Origin: an uncultured Lachnospiraceae bacterium
GTDB taxonomy: Bacteria; Bacillota; Clostridia; Lachnospirales; Lachnospiraceae
DNA length: 64,000 bases
Direction: 5' to 3'
Assembly (NCBI GenBank): GCA_900548905.1
Contig: URMK01000031.1
Location: 1-64,000 of the forward strand
Both the position numbers and the translations under genes were made by a program. Shown here in pieces: positions 7,774-16,413 of this stretch. The notes beneath the pieces are model-generated. The model saw nothing but the letters and a program-made list of their open reading frames with translations, did not search any database and was not told the origin of the DNA. The number at the start of each line of letters is the position of its first letter. Within the stretch, counting starts at the first letter, position 1.

Positions 7774-8988
7774 CCGATCTCCTTCAAAATACCGGTTTAT
7801 GGAGTAAAGGGCGCCTCCCAAATCCGCGGCCCGGTCAAAATCCAGGCCGGAGTATACAAGAGAGAGTCCCTGGGGAATGTCAAAAAAAGGAGACTGTTTT
7901 ACCAGTTCCTGCAGGCGTTTCAGGAAAAAATCCCCGGCCAGGGTATAGATTCCCTGGATCACAATCACATGAGGATCGTACAGCAGCATGATATTACGGA
8001 TTAGCACTACGTGATAGATTGCTGCTTTTTCCACGGCTTTTCGGGCGTATTCGTCTCCTTCTGCCGCAAGCTGCAGTATCCTTTCTCCTTCAGACACACT
8101 GTTTCCGCCTGTTTCCGAAGGGGCTCCCTGCCATCCCAGTTCCTTCCTGTAGCGGCACAGGGCAACGGGGGAAACAGCCGCCTCAAAACAGCCCCTGTTT
8201 CCGCAGGCACAGGCTTTTTCCTCCGTCTCCCTCACCGTAATATGTCCAAGTTCCCCGACAAAGCCGTTGGCTCCCTGCATCAGTTCACCGTTTTCCAGGA
8301 CACAGCCGCCTGTGGATACGCCGGTGGATATGGTTACCACCCGGCAGGAGGCGTATTCCGGATGTTCCCAAAGTTCCGCGTAGCCGGCAAAACGGCTTCC
8401 GTTATTTATGGTTATACCAGTAAAACCGGGAAGCCGTGTCTGCAGATCCGCTTCCACCGTTAGATCTCTCCCCCATGCCCGGTTATGTATGGGAAACCGG
8501 AGAATTCCCCTGGGGGCATCCACAATGCCTTCAAACCCAACCGAAATACCGCAGATTTCTTTTTCCTGCAGCTTTCGGGAGCTGCAGGCGGCAAGAACAA
8601 GGGAACAAATGTCATCCATACAGGCTTCATAGCTGCTTTCCTCCGAATAGGGGACACTCCATTTATCCAGCACCCTGCAGGTCAGATCCAGAAGCGCACA
8701 TTTTATTCTTTCCCTTCCCGCCGTTACGGAAATTACATAACGATAGGAACTATTCAGCGCAAACAGTTCCGGCTTTTTGCCGCCCTCCTCCGTGGAGTTT
8801 CCCTTTCCCATGCTCTTTACCAGACCCCTTTCCTGGAGCTCTGCAAGGATTTTGGTGATGGTGGGGACGCTCAGATGCCCCTGTCCTGCCAGCTCAGCTG
8901 CAGTCATGGTTTCACGGGTCCGGAGAAGTTCCAGAATCAGCCTTTGGTTATGATACTTGATATTTTTGGGTTTACGGCTTGTCAGCAT
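7753..8988 (-). CDS. ROK-family transcriptional repressor (XylR/NagC type)
   Basis: A 411-residue DNA-binding regulator. Residues 10-70 form a winged helix (LSVPTITKILAELQERGLV). The rest is a ROK sugar-binding fold with the GELGH motif and the zinc motif CACGNRGCFE. The position normally holding the catalytic Asp of ROK kinases reads INNGSRFAG, so it should bind but not phosphorylate sugar. It is the last gene of the operon aldolase-kinase-isomerase-ROK. A TTTAGTTT-N15-AAACTAAA palindrome resembling XylR operators sits over the operon's promoter at 12385-12415. Self-inclusive repression relieved by a sugar is the likely logic. Its 3' end overlaps trpS by 21 bases. Confidence 0.92.
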   Translation of the reverse strand: MLTSRKPKNIKYHNQRLILELLRTRETMTAAELAGQGHLSVPTITKILAELQERGLVKSMGKGNSTEEGGKKPELFALNSSYRYVISVTAGRERIKCALLDLTCRVLDKWSVPYSEESSYEACMDDICSLVLAACSSRKLQEKEICGISVGFEGIVDAPRGILRFPIHNRAWGRDLTVEADLQTRLPGFTGITINNGSRFAGYAELWEHPEYASCRVVTISTGVSTGGCVLENGELMQGANGFVGELGHITVRETEEKACACGNRGCFEAAVSPVALCRYRKELGWQGAPSETGGNSVSEGERILQLAAEGDEYARKAVEKAAIYHVVLIRNIMLLYDPHVIVIQGIYTLAGDFFLKRLQELVKQSPFFDIPQGLSLVYSGLDFDRAADLGGALYSINRYFEGDRLFDGSR

Positions 8989-9014
8989 GCGCTTTTCTCC
9001 TCTTTGGCTTTTGG

Positions 9015-10403
9015 TTACAGGCTGTGAATCCCCTGTTCATGGGCGCTGTCGAAATGCAGCCCCAGATATCTGGACGCTTCCCTCAAAACGGGCAGATAGT
9101 TCCCATAGCAGACTCCCAGATGGTGGATATAGGGGCCGAACATCAGCTTTTCTTCCCATCTGCGCCAGTTATCCGTTTCCATCCAGACATAGGTGCCCGT
9201 GGTTTCCGGCCCCTCCGTGGTAACGGCTTCTCCTGCGAACAGATAATATTCCCCGTCCAGCTCATCAAACCGGCATACCGTCAGTTCCCCCGCTTTCAGT
9301 TCAAAGCTTTCCTGACATTCCACAAGCGCCGCTTTGCTTTCCTCCTTTTTCAGGGAATAAGGGAAAGGGCCGCAGTGCCACAGCAGCTCCGCATTGTCAT
9401 TTTCGGGATGGCGTATGGTGAGATCCGCGAGGAATTCCGTGTCCTCATACAGGCTGCAGGCACGCAGGATTGCCATGGTTACGGCACCGTTAATGTCGGT
9501 TTCACAGGCCAGGGGCAGTCCCTCATCCGCCATTTCCCCCAAAGCCAGGCAGGGACAGATATCCGCCAGGGCGGGGAATGCGGACCAGCATTCAAAGGCT
9601 CCCACGGAACAATTGTTTTCTTCCATCAGCTGCTGTACCGCTATTTTTACAGCAGCGGTCCTGCACAAAGCTTCTTCCTTTGTTTTTCCGCAGTCCATAC
9701 GTGCCCGGATCGTATCACAATAGTCCCGGAAAACAGAACTATTTTCTTCCAGGATTTTTTCCATTCTTCCCACAACGGCGGCTGGTGAAATGGGAACGCA
9801 CACCATGCCGAACCGGCTAAGCAGCCCGGCTTCATTTGCCATGACACTCATAAACGGAACAGGCCGATCTCCTATTTTGGCGATCCGCAGGCCCTTTACC
9901 GCCTTAACCACCGCCGCCGTGCGCAGGAAAGCAGTAAATCCTTCCGAAAACCGGGGGCTTTGCGTTTCACAGTTAAAAATATAGCTGTAGGTGACTCCGT
10001 ACCTGCGCATCACCTTGGTGGCGGCGAACATACCGCACTGGGTATCCCTTCCCCTGGCCTGAAAGGTGTTGGGACGTTCATCCCTTGCCCCCCATACCAG
10101 TACGGGTACCCGGAAGGCAGCGGCCACGGCTGCTGCCGCCTGTTCCTCCCCAAAGTCACAAAACGGCAGGAACAATGCCTCAATTCCCGCTTTCTTTAGT
10201 TTGTCCACCACGGCGGGCACCTTGTCCTGTTCATATAGGATCCCCTGATCCACAATATCGTCCACATCCACGATTTCCACCAGCTCCTGTTTAACCCGGC
10301 GGATAACGGACATAAACCGTGCCTTCTGTTTCACGGCTTCTTCCATACTCAGAAAACTTCTTTTTACCGGTACTACCCCCAATATCAATTTCTGTCTGTA
10401 CAT
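9015..10403 (-). CDS. L-fucose/L-arabinose isomerase family protein
   Basis: A 462-residue aldose-ketose isomerase of the FucI/AraA fold, shorter than E. coli FucI (about 590). The N-terminal Rossmann-like half runs to about residue 170. The metal-site candidates are Glu271 (AFECWSAF), Glu301/Asp303 (CETDINGA) and a late His (IHHLGVCYGN). Those acids and the late His correspond to the Mn-binding triad of FucI. It is embedded between PfkB kinase (15 bases) and ROK regulator (26 bases). In this context it should convert a monosaccharide released from an oligosaccharide to its ketose. The sugar is not identifiable; fucose, arabinose, altrose-like and sulfosugar isomerases all occur in this superfamily. 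Confidence 0.85.
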   Translation of the reverse strand: MYRQKLILGVVPVKRSFLSMEEAVKQKARFMSVIRRVKQELVEIVDVDDIVDQGILYEQDKVPAVVDKLKKAGIEALFLPFCDFGEEQAAAAVAAAFRVPVLVWGARDERPNTFQARGRDTQCGMFAATKVMRRYGVTYSYIFNCETQSPRFSEGFTAFLRTAAVVKAVKGLRIAKIGDRPVPFMSVMANEAGLLSRFGMVCVPISPAAVVGRMEKILEENSSVFRDYCDTIRARMDCGKTKEEALCRTAAVKIAVQQLMEENNCSVGAFECWSAFPALADICPCLALGEMADEGLPLACETDINGAVTMAILRACSLYEDTEFLADLTIRHPENDNAELLWHCGPFPYSLKKEESKAALVECQESFELKAGELTVCRFDELDGEYYLFAGEAVTTEGPETTGTYVWMETDNWRRWEEKLMFGPYIHHLGVCYGNYLPVLREASRYLGLHFDSAHEQGIHSL

Positions 10404-10418
10404 ACCCGTTTCCCCTTC

Positions 10419-11387
10419 TTACAATAATCCCCGTTTATAATACTGCACCCGTTCCTCAATTTCACGATAATCGATCCTGCCGGTTTCCATAAACGCCCGC
10501 ACCGTATCCCAGTCGGGTATTCCTGCCCTTCCCCCGATTCTTGTACACTTGACAGCCGAAACGGCACTGGCAAGCCTGGCTGTTTCCCTGACCGTATAGC
10601 CCTGCAGAAGGCCGGCGATAAAGGCTCCGTGAAAAACATCACCCGCCCCCACTGTGTCCACCACCTCCACAGGGAAGGCCGGAAGGGTAAAGAAGCCTTC
10701 CTCCCCCAGTCCCAGACAGCCTTTTGGGCCCCGGGTAAACACTACGATTCCGGGTCCTTTTTCCCGGAGCTTCCGGCAGTTTCGTTCATAATCCTCATCC
10801 CCGGAGGACGGGAATAAAGCCCGGTAATAAAATGCAGAACCGATCATCACATCAATCAGGCCGAAAGCCTCTTCATCCCCGGGTGTATAACTGTCCGCAT
10901 CCATCACCACCGAAGCCCCTGCTTTTTTAGCGCGGCGCATGGCTTCCCGTGTGGTGTTGTTCACCTGGGATACATACAAATATCTGGTGTTTTCCAGATA
11001 AGGATCCGGCAGCTCCTCCACATCCATAAAACGGACAGGAGCGTTTCCGGGATAAAAAAGAATGCTGCGTCCCATACTTTTTTTATCACTGATAACCACA
11101 TCAAAAAGAGTGCTTTCTTTTTCCCTTGTGATTAAATAACGGGTGTCTATGCCGTGTTTTTCAAAATCCCTTCTGCAGAATTGCCCGTAGGAATCATCCC
11201 CCACACTGCCGATAAAGGCACCTCTGGCATTGAGCCTGGCAGCCGCTATCATTCCTGTCGCCACCTTGCCTCCCCCCTGCCAGCTGCTGTCCAATACCCG
11301 TTCCCCTCCGTCGGGGGCGGGGAAATTCTCTACATTAATATTCAAATCCACACAGGGGGATTCCAGCCCCACGATATCAAAACGCAT
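10419..11387 (-). CDS. PfkB-family carbohydrate kinase
   Basis: A 322-residue ribokinase-fold kinase. The N-terminal GGG stretch (QGGGKVATG) at about residues 38-45 and the anion-hole/catalytic DTVGAGD motif ending with Asp250 are intact, so an active ATP-dependent sugar kinase is expected. The C-terminal part reads VKCTRIGGRAGIP, as in YihV-like and several other ketose kinases. It lies between aldolase and isomerase genes with 15-base gaps. The inferred role is phosphorylation of the ketose made by the isomerase, ready for aldolase cleavage. Confidence 0.9.
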   Translation of the reverse strand: MRFDIVGLESPCVDLNINVENFPAPDGGERVLDSSWQGGGKVATGMIAAARLNARGAFIGSVGDDSYGQFCRRDFEKHGIDTRYLITREKESTLFDVVISDKKSMGRSILFYPGNAPVRFMDVEELPDPYLENTRYLYVSQVNNTTREAMRRAKKAGASVVMDADSYTPGDEEAFGLIDVMIGSAFYYRALFPSSGDEDYERNCRKLREKGPGIVVFTRGPKGCLGLGEEGFFTLPAFPVEVVDTVGAGDVFHGAFIAGLLQGYTVRETARLASAVSAVKCTRIGGRAGIPDWDTVRAFMETGRIDYREIEERVQYYKRGLL

Positions 11388-11402
11388 TTTCCCTCACCAC
11401 CT

Positions 11403-12257
11403 TTACAGCGCATAGCCGTTGGGGTTCAGGAGTCTGAGCTTTTCTGCCACAAAGGCCTTCATATCCTCCCCCGCCTCTTCCTGAAGCCGGAAGAAGGAGC
11501 CCTTCTCCTGTGTTTTATCCGCTCTGGCGGCAACCGCCGTATAAAAAGCTCTGTCATATTCGGTTGCAATATTGAATTTGCTCAGTCCCAGGTTCACACT
11601 TTCCGTAAGCTGTGCATCGGGGATATCGGAACAGCCGTGAAGTACCAGAGGCACCTTAACCGCTCGTCGGATGGCCCGGATCCGGTCAAAATCCAGCCGC
11701 GGCTCCCTGACATACACCCCATGGGCATTTCCCACCGCAATAGCGAGGGAACCACAGCCTGTGCTCTCCGTAAAGTCCACGGCATCCTCCACGGAGGTAT
11801 AGTTTTCCGGGTTGACGATATCGTCCAGGCGGGAACCGCTTCCCACATGGCCCAGCTCCGCCTCCACATCCACGCCGAACACCTCCGCAACACGCACTAC
11901 CGCCCGTGTCAGATCCCTGTTCTCTTCATAAGGCAGCGCGGAACCGTCCACCATTACGGACGGAAAGCCGTCGCGTATTCCTCCTGCCGCAATGGCAAAG
12001 GATGGGGAATGATCCAGATGGACGGCAACGGGAACCCCGGCCTTCTTCGCCATATCCACTGCAAAATCCGCCACATATTTAACCGCGATATGCTCTGCAT
12101 AACCCGGATAAAACTGGATAATAATAGGGAGCCGTTCCCTCTCCGCCGCTTCTATCGCCCATTTTACCGTCTCATAATTAAAAACATTGATTGCCGGTAC
12201 CCCGTATTTATGCCACCACGCATGCTCCAGGATTTCCTTTACGCTTATTAATGCCAT
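11403..12257 (-). CDS. Class II ketose-bisphosphate aldolase
   Basis: A 284-residue zinc aldolase of the FBA/GatY group. Zinc ligands are His80 and His83 context (VHLDHS), Glu134 (EAELGHVG), His179 (GNAHGVY) and His207 (LVLHGCSD). The usual GGSG phosphate motif is altered to GCSD, which may signal an unusual phosphate or sugar preference. It begins the operon with kinase, isomerase and ROK regulator. The start was set at MALISVKEIL; the 29 upstream in-frame residues fall in the leader with a palindrome. Expected reaction: cleavage of a ketose phosphate to dihydroxyacetone phosphate and an aldehyde. Confidence 0.9.
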   Translation of the reverse strand: MALISVKEILEHAWWHKYGVPAINVFNYETVKWAIEAAERERLPIIIQFYPGYAEHIAVKYVADFAVDMAKKAGVPVAVHLDHSPSFAIAAGGIRDGFPSVMVDGSALPYEENRDLTRAVVRVAEVFGVDVEAELGHVGSGSRLDDIVNPENYTSVEDAVDFTESTGCGSLAIAVGNAHGVYVREPRLDFDRIRAIRRAVKVPLVLHGCSDIPDAQLTESVNLGLSKFNIATEYDRAFYTAVAARADKTQEKGSFFRLQEEAGEDMKAFVAEKLRLLNPNGYAL

Positions 12258-12330
12258 GAACCCTCCATTCTGCCGCCGGTGCGGCATTTTCCGGACATTA
12301 TGCCCGATGGCGCCTTCTCTGTTCGTTTGT

Positions 12331-12356
12331 AATGGTTCAAACAAGTCTGAACTGTT
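12331..12356. repeat. Interspersed palindrome, copy 2 (leader of aldolase operon)
   Basis: GGTTCA (12334-12339) and TGAACT (12348-12353) pair around an AAACAAGTC interior, with GTC/AAC arms further inside. It matches the family at 16386 and 21661. It lies in the transcribed leader of the aldolase operon, between the putative cre box and the start codon. Confidence 0.65.
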
Positions 12357-12369
12357 GCTTACGTTTTCA
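12356..12369. promoter_or_regulatory. Putative cre box (CcpA site)
   Basis: On the minus strand the sequence TGAAAACGTAAGCA fits the relaxed cre pattern TGNNANCGNNNNCA and differs at one position from TGWAARCGYTWNCW. It begins at the edge of the -10 box of the aldolase-operon promoter and covers the start region, where CcpA binding would block initiation. This would add glucose repression to ROK control. Confidence 0.6.
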
Positions 12370-12397
12370 TTATAAGAACAAAATTTTAGTTTGTAAA
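12369..12397 (-). promoter_or_regulatory. Promoter of the aldolase-kinase-isomerase-ROK operon
   Basis: On the minus strand TTTACA (12392-12397), a 17-base spacer and a perfect TATAAT (12369-12374) define the promoter. Its -35 box sits inside the ROK-type palindrome and its -10 touches the cre box. Confidence 0.8.
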
Positions 12398-12415
12398 CTT
12401 AATTAATAAACTAAA
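12385..12415. promoter_or_regulatory. ROK/XylR-type operator
   Basis: TTTAGTTT (12385-12392) and AAACTAAA (12408-12415) are exact inverse repeats 15 bases apart. The half-site TTAGTTTGT is the same as in known XylR operators of Bacillota. It covers the -35 box and lies up against the GH31 stop codon (12417-12419). The ROK regulator encoded at the end of this operon is the obvious ligand, but this is inferred from sequence only. Confidence 0.78.
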
Positions 12416-12416
12416 T

Positions 12417-14789
12417 TTATATTCTGTTTTCAGTACTTTTTACCAATCTTCCAGAGGGAATGCTATACGTATACTCATCCCTTCTTTCCCAGGAGCTGGA
12501 AACACCGTTGCAGGTTACTTCCGTAAGCTGGCCTTGCCCATAAAGGAGTATCTGCTTCACAGGAAGGCCCGTGGTGATTGCCAGGCTCCCGTTTTTCCAT
12601 TCCGCCGTAAAATGGTTTTTGCCGTTATCGTCATAGCAGACACAGGAAAGGCGGTCTTTCAGGTTCATACAGATGGTCAGATCGGTAAAGGGTTTCTCCG
12701 GATCGCCGCCGTCCGGGTCGGAACGCATAGACACTATGGTATTAGGCCGGATGTATACGGGGATCTGATCCAGGGCCGGCTTCAGGGATATCCATCTTCC
12801 GCCCTCTACCGGGCGTCCGGTGAAGAAATCCGCCCAAGTCCCTTCCGGCAGATACAGGGCAAAGTCATCCTGATCGAATACCGGTGCCACCAGAAGGCTG
12901 TCGCCCAGCATGTATTCGGAACCTATATTGCGGACATTGCGATCCTCCTGGAATTCCATAAGCAGCGGCCGCATCATCGGAACCGATTCCAGGGACGCCT
13001 GCCATGCGGCAGAATACAGATACGGCATCAACCTGTGGCGGAGCCTGTTGTAATACGAAAAGATATTCTTTGTTTCCGGCGCAAAATTCCAGGGTTCCCT
13101 GGGAGTCTTTCCGTGGCATCTGCTCAGGGGTGAAAAGAAACCGAATTGTATGGAACGGATATATTCCTCCTCCTCCGGCATACATTCATAACCTTCGTGG
13201 TCGGTATTATAAAAGCCTCCCATATCAAACCCCCAGTAAGCGACGCCGCTCAGGGCAATACTGAGGCCGCCCTGCAGAATACAGGCATGGTTGTTCCCAT
13301 GTGTGGAGGAATCTCCTGCCCAGGCCGCCGGAATTGTATGGCTTCCTGCATAGCCGCTCCTGCCCCAGAGCATAGTCCGCTCACCCAGGGGTGCCTTTAC
13401 CTCGCGCATGGCTTCGTATATTGTTTTTGCATACAGATAAGTCAGCTTATTGTGCCCCTGTATACCGTTTGACCCGTCATAATAAACCCCATTTTCGGGA
13501 ACAGCTTCGGAAAAATCCGTTTTTACCGCACCGATTCCCATTGCGATCACCTCTTTTACCCTGGGGACATACCATTCCAGGAAACCCGGGTTGGTGAAAT
13601 CAAAGCACCCTACCTTACTCTGCGCTGCTGCGGTTGCATAGAAGGTCAGAGGATTCCCGTTTACGTCCTTCACCAGCCAGCCCTTTTCCGCCGCCAGCCG
13701 GAAATACACGGACGCTTCTCCAATATAAGGATATATCCACAGGCAGAGGTGTATTTTGTGTTCCCGGAGAACCCGTATCATATTCTCCGGATCCGGGAAA
13801 CGCTGTGTATCCCATACCCATGCCCCGCTGTCCTCCTGCTTCTGCCATGCGTCCAGATTCATCACATCTATAGAGACGCCTTCTTCCTCAGCCCTGGCAA
13901 TCACCTGGTATACTTCCTCCTGATCCTGATAAACACACTTTGACATCCAAAGGCCAAACGCCCATCTTGGTATCATGGGAATATTACCTGTCTTATTCAC
14001 GTAATCCGCAAGGAGATCCTTATAATCCCGGTTGGCAAACAGAATATAATCCAGATAACTGTCCTCCACCTCCACCCCATAGGTAACATTAGAGCCGCAT
14101 CCCATGTCAAAGGTCATTCTGGTGAAGCTGTTCACCAGAACGGAATATCCTCTGCTGCTCATGAAATACGGATGGTTTTTGTAGGAATCCCCTGTATTGG
14201 TGCTCAATGCATCCTTCTGCCAGCATTGGATTTTCTGTCCTCTCTTATTAAATTCGGTAAATTTTTCACCGAAGCCGTAAAATGCCTCATCGGCATACAT
14301 ATACATACTCTCCCTGACCCGGATCACTCTGCCTTCGTCATCCCGGTCATACCCCAGAGGAAGGTATTTGCACATATTATCCACGTTGGAATCCCGGATC
14401 TGTTCCTTTGTCAGCAGCCTGCCGTCCAGGTAGGTGCTCACCTCCCAGGGTACTTTTCTAATCCGGATTTCCAGCCTGGCAGTACGTATGGACAGAGCAT
14501 CTTCCTCTTCCGCCACCTGATAGGGCGCCGCCTTTTCCATGGAAAACACCTCGTTTGTAAAATCCGGCTCCGTTCCGTCCGGATACATCCGGAAACGGTA
14601 GGAGGACGGGCTAAGTGGCTTGATAAGTACTGTGGCTTTTTTATCCCGGTATGTCCCTGCTGCTATTTCCACGCCGTCCCCCCTGTCCGTGTACCCCAGG
14701 ACTCCGGTCAGGAAATCGAAATTGTGGCTGAATATGGTTTTCAGATACCCCAGCTGTGGATTATAGCTTACTTCTGTTTTCTTGTTCAT
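12417..14789 (-). CDS. GH31 family alpha-glycosidase (YicI/alpha-xylosidase-like)
   Basis: A 790-residue retaining alpha-glycosidase without signal peptide, hence probably cytoplasmic. The nucleophile is Asp425 in AVKTDFSEAV, and the acid/base is Asp493 in WAGDSST. The barrel also shows WIYPYIGE and DFTNPGFLEWY as in YicI. The substrate-binding loop reads VMNLDAWQKQ where YicI has a different aromatic-rich loop, so alpha-xylosidase activity is not assured; alpha-glucosidase or another alpha-glycosidase is possible. It lacks the QDW signature of sulfoquinovosidases as far as I recall it. It follows the response-regulator gene by 24 bases, and its stop codon abuts the next operon's operator. 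Confidence 0.9.
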   Translation of the reverse strand: MNKKTEVSYNPQLGYLKTIFSHNFDFLTGVLGYTDRGDGVEIAAGTYRDKKATVLIKPLSPSSYRFRMYPDGTEPDFTNEVFSMEKAAPYQVAEEEDALSIRTARLEIRIRKVPWEVSTYLDGRLLTKEQIRDSNVDNMCKYLPLGYDRDDEGRVIRVRESMYMYADEAFYGFGEKFTEFNKRGQKIQCWQKDALSTNTGDSYKNHPYFMSSRGYSVLVNSFTRMTFDMGCGSNVTYGVEVEDSYLDYILFANRDYKDLLADYVNKTGNIPMIPRWAFGLWMSKCVYQDQEEVYQVIARAEEEGVSIDVMNLDAWQKQEDSGAWVWDTQRFPDPENMIRVLREHKIHLCLWIYPYIGEASVYFRLAAEKGWLVKDVNGNPLTFYATAAAQSKVGCFDFTNPGFLEWYVPRVKEVIAMGIGAVKTDFSEAVPENGVYYDGSNGIQGHNKLTYLYAKTIYEAMREVKAPLGERTMLWGRSGYAGSHTIPAAWAGDSSTHGNNHACILQGGLSIALSGVAYWGFDMGGFYNTDHEGYECMPEEEEYIRSIQFGFFSPLSRCHGKTPREPWNFAPETKNIFSYYNRLRHRLMPYLYSAAWQASLESVPMMRPLLMEFQEDRNVRNIGSEYMLGDSLLVAPVFDQDDFALYLPEGTWADFFTGRPVEGGRWISLKPALDQIPVYIRPNTIVSMRSDPDGGDPEKPFTDLTICMNLKDRLSCVCYDDNGKNHFTAEWKNGSLAITTGLPVKQILLYGQGQLTEVTCNGVSSSWERRDEYTYSIPSGRLVKSTENRI

Positions 14790-14813
14790 CAGATAACCCT
14801 CCCATACTTTTTT

Positions 14814-16352
14814 CTATTGGTTCCGGTATTCCTCCGGCGTACAGCCGCACAGTTTTTTAAAGGACTGGATAAAATGAGACGTATTATTGTAACCCACCTG
14901 CGCGGCAATATCATTTATTTTCATACTTTTATCCTCCAGCAGCTCCCTGGCCTTCTTGATTCTAAGTTCGATTACATACCGGGAGAAGGTCTGCCCCACG
15001 GCGCTTTTAAACAACCGGCTCAGGTAGGAAGGATTCATAAAATACTTTTTTTCAGCAAGTTCCTGCAAAGAAAGATCGTACTGGTAGTTCTGTTCCACAT
15101 AGTGCAGGATGTCACGTATTATGGCATTTCCCCCCTTTTTCAGGGAATTCTGTTCCTGATCGCAGATTTCCCGGATAATATCCATGAGATATTCCTCCAG
15201 CTCGCCGGGATGTTTGAAATTATACAGATCATATCTGCGGGAAAACATGATCTCCACCTTACAGTCCATGGCTTCGTTTTCATTATACAGGGAGCGGTAG
15301 TAGCGGTTTACGCTCCGCAGGATATTCAGAATCATGTCATAATAGGCATTCACATCGCCGCTTTCCAGCAAATCCGGCTTATTAAGCAGCCCGTGAACCA
15401 GGGCTGCCGCTTTCCCGCTGTCGGAAAGCTGAAGGGCTCCGGCCAGCGCATTTTCATCCCGGGAAAGGAAATAGGTGTTTCCGCCGTGGGGAAGCTGATA
15501 TTCAAAAATCCGGTTCCAGCCCTTTAGAAGCCGGACATTAATGGCATACAGACATTCTTTATAGGCATCGTACATATTGGCTTTTCCGCAAAAAGGGCGG
15601 CTTGTTCCCATTACCGCCCCGGTTTGAAGCTGGACATGGCAGTAATTCAGGATACCTTCCAAATCCCTTAGCAGGCTGCCGTCCTCTACAGCGGCCGCCA
15701 TATATTCATCGTTCTGCCGGCAGAAAAAGGTGCCTGCCAGCCTGGTTCCCAGCTTCTGGCTGCAGATTTTGTCCAGAAGGCCTGCATCCCTGTCATGCAT
15801 GGGCCGTTCCAGCTGAAGGACAAATACCCTGCAGGACACGTTATCGGACAGCGACGATACTCCGGGCATATGGAGCTTCCTCAGTTCCTCCCTGGTGAGT
15901 ACCTGTTTGGAAGAGGTATAACCACTCGGCAGTTTCTTCAGCCGTTCCAGAACGCCGGCCTCCACCTCCCTGCGGAAGCTTTCCTGTTTTTCCTCCAGCT
16001 GCCGGAACACGCTTAACAGCTGTTCCCTTTTTACCGGTTTAATCAGGTATTGTCTGACTTCGTATTCCATGGCTTTTCTGGCATAATCGAATTCCTCATA
16101 GCCGGATACAATAACCACCTGGATATAAGGCATATTCCTATGGATATATTCCGCAAGCTCCAGGCCGTTTTGCTTTGGCATGATAATATCTGTCAGCACC
16201 ACATCCACATCCGTGTTCTGTTCCAGAAAATCCACCGCCGCCATGCCGTTTTCCACAGCGGCGGCCACCTCCACCTCCATGTCACATTCCCTGATAATCT
16301 TTATCAGCCTCTGCCTGGCGTAATATTCATCCTCGGCAATTAATATTTTCAT
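14814..16352 (-). CDS. AraC-type response regulator (YesN family)
   Basis: A 512-residue regulator: receiver domain at residues 1-120 with acidic pocket Glu7/Asp8, phosphoacceptor Asp55 (VVLTDIIMP) and a conserved Lys near 105 (LIKPVKR). A long central linker follows, and an AraC/XylS double helix-turn-helix spans about 410-512 (LSLQELAEKKYFMNPSYLSRLFKS and HFIQSFKKLCGCTPEEYR segments). The start is MKILIAEDE at 16352; the open frame extends upstream through a palindromic spacer. It pairs with the kinase 58 bases upstream and should activate the transporter/GH31 operon when its sugar is sensed outside. Confidence 0.93.
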   Translation of the reverse strand: MKILIAEDEYYARQRLIKIIRECDMEVEVAAAVENGMAAVDFLEQNTDVDVVLTDIIMPKQNGLELAEYIHRNMPYIQVVIVSGYEEFDYARKAMEYEVRQYLIKPVKREQLLSVFRQLEEKQESFRREVEAGVLERLKKLPSGYTSSKQVLTREELRKLHMPGVSSLSDNVSCRVFVLQLERPMHDRDAGLLDKICSQKLGTRLAGTFFCRQNDEYMAAAVEDGSLLRDLEGILNYCHVQLQTGAVMGTSRPFCGKANMYDAYKECLYAINVRLLKGWNRIFEYQLPHGGNTYFLSRDENALAGALQLSDSGKAAALVHGLLNKPDLLESGDVNAYYDMILNILRSVNRYYRSLYNENEAMDCKVEIMFSRRYDLYNFKHPGELEEYLMDIIREICDQEQNSLKKGGNAIIRDILHYVEQNYQYDLSLQELAEKKYFMNPSYLSRLFKSAVGQTFSRYVIELRIKKARELLEDKSMKINDIAAQVGYNNTSHFIQSFKKLCGCTPEEYRNQ

Positions 16353-16385
16353 ATTATTTCTCCTACCCGTCCTGTTCCGGGCTTG

Positions 16386-16413
16386 TAACCGTCCAGACAA
16401 GTCTGAACGGTTA
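16386..16413. repeat. Interspersed palindrome, copy 3 (between kinase and regulator)
   Basis: AACCGTCCAGAC (16387-16398) and GTCTGAACGGTT (16401-16412) pair over 12 positions around an AA loop, with one mismatch on the + strand that becomes a G-U pair in the leftward transcript. The palindrome includes the stop codon of the histidine kinase (16411-16413). Confidence 0.75.

Noticed and set aside
11154..12251. Long rightward open frame (365 residues) opposite kinase and aldolase
   Set aside because: Antisense of well-identified genes; composition rich in His, Arg and Pro as expected for a shadow frame.
12417..14789. GH31 as sulfoquinovosidase
   Set aside because: The substrate loop reads NLDAWQKQ and WVWDTQRFPDP and does not show the sulfonate-binding pattern I recall for sulfoquinovosidases; the YicI-like reading fits better.
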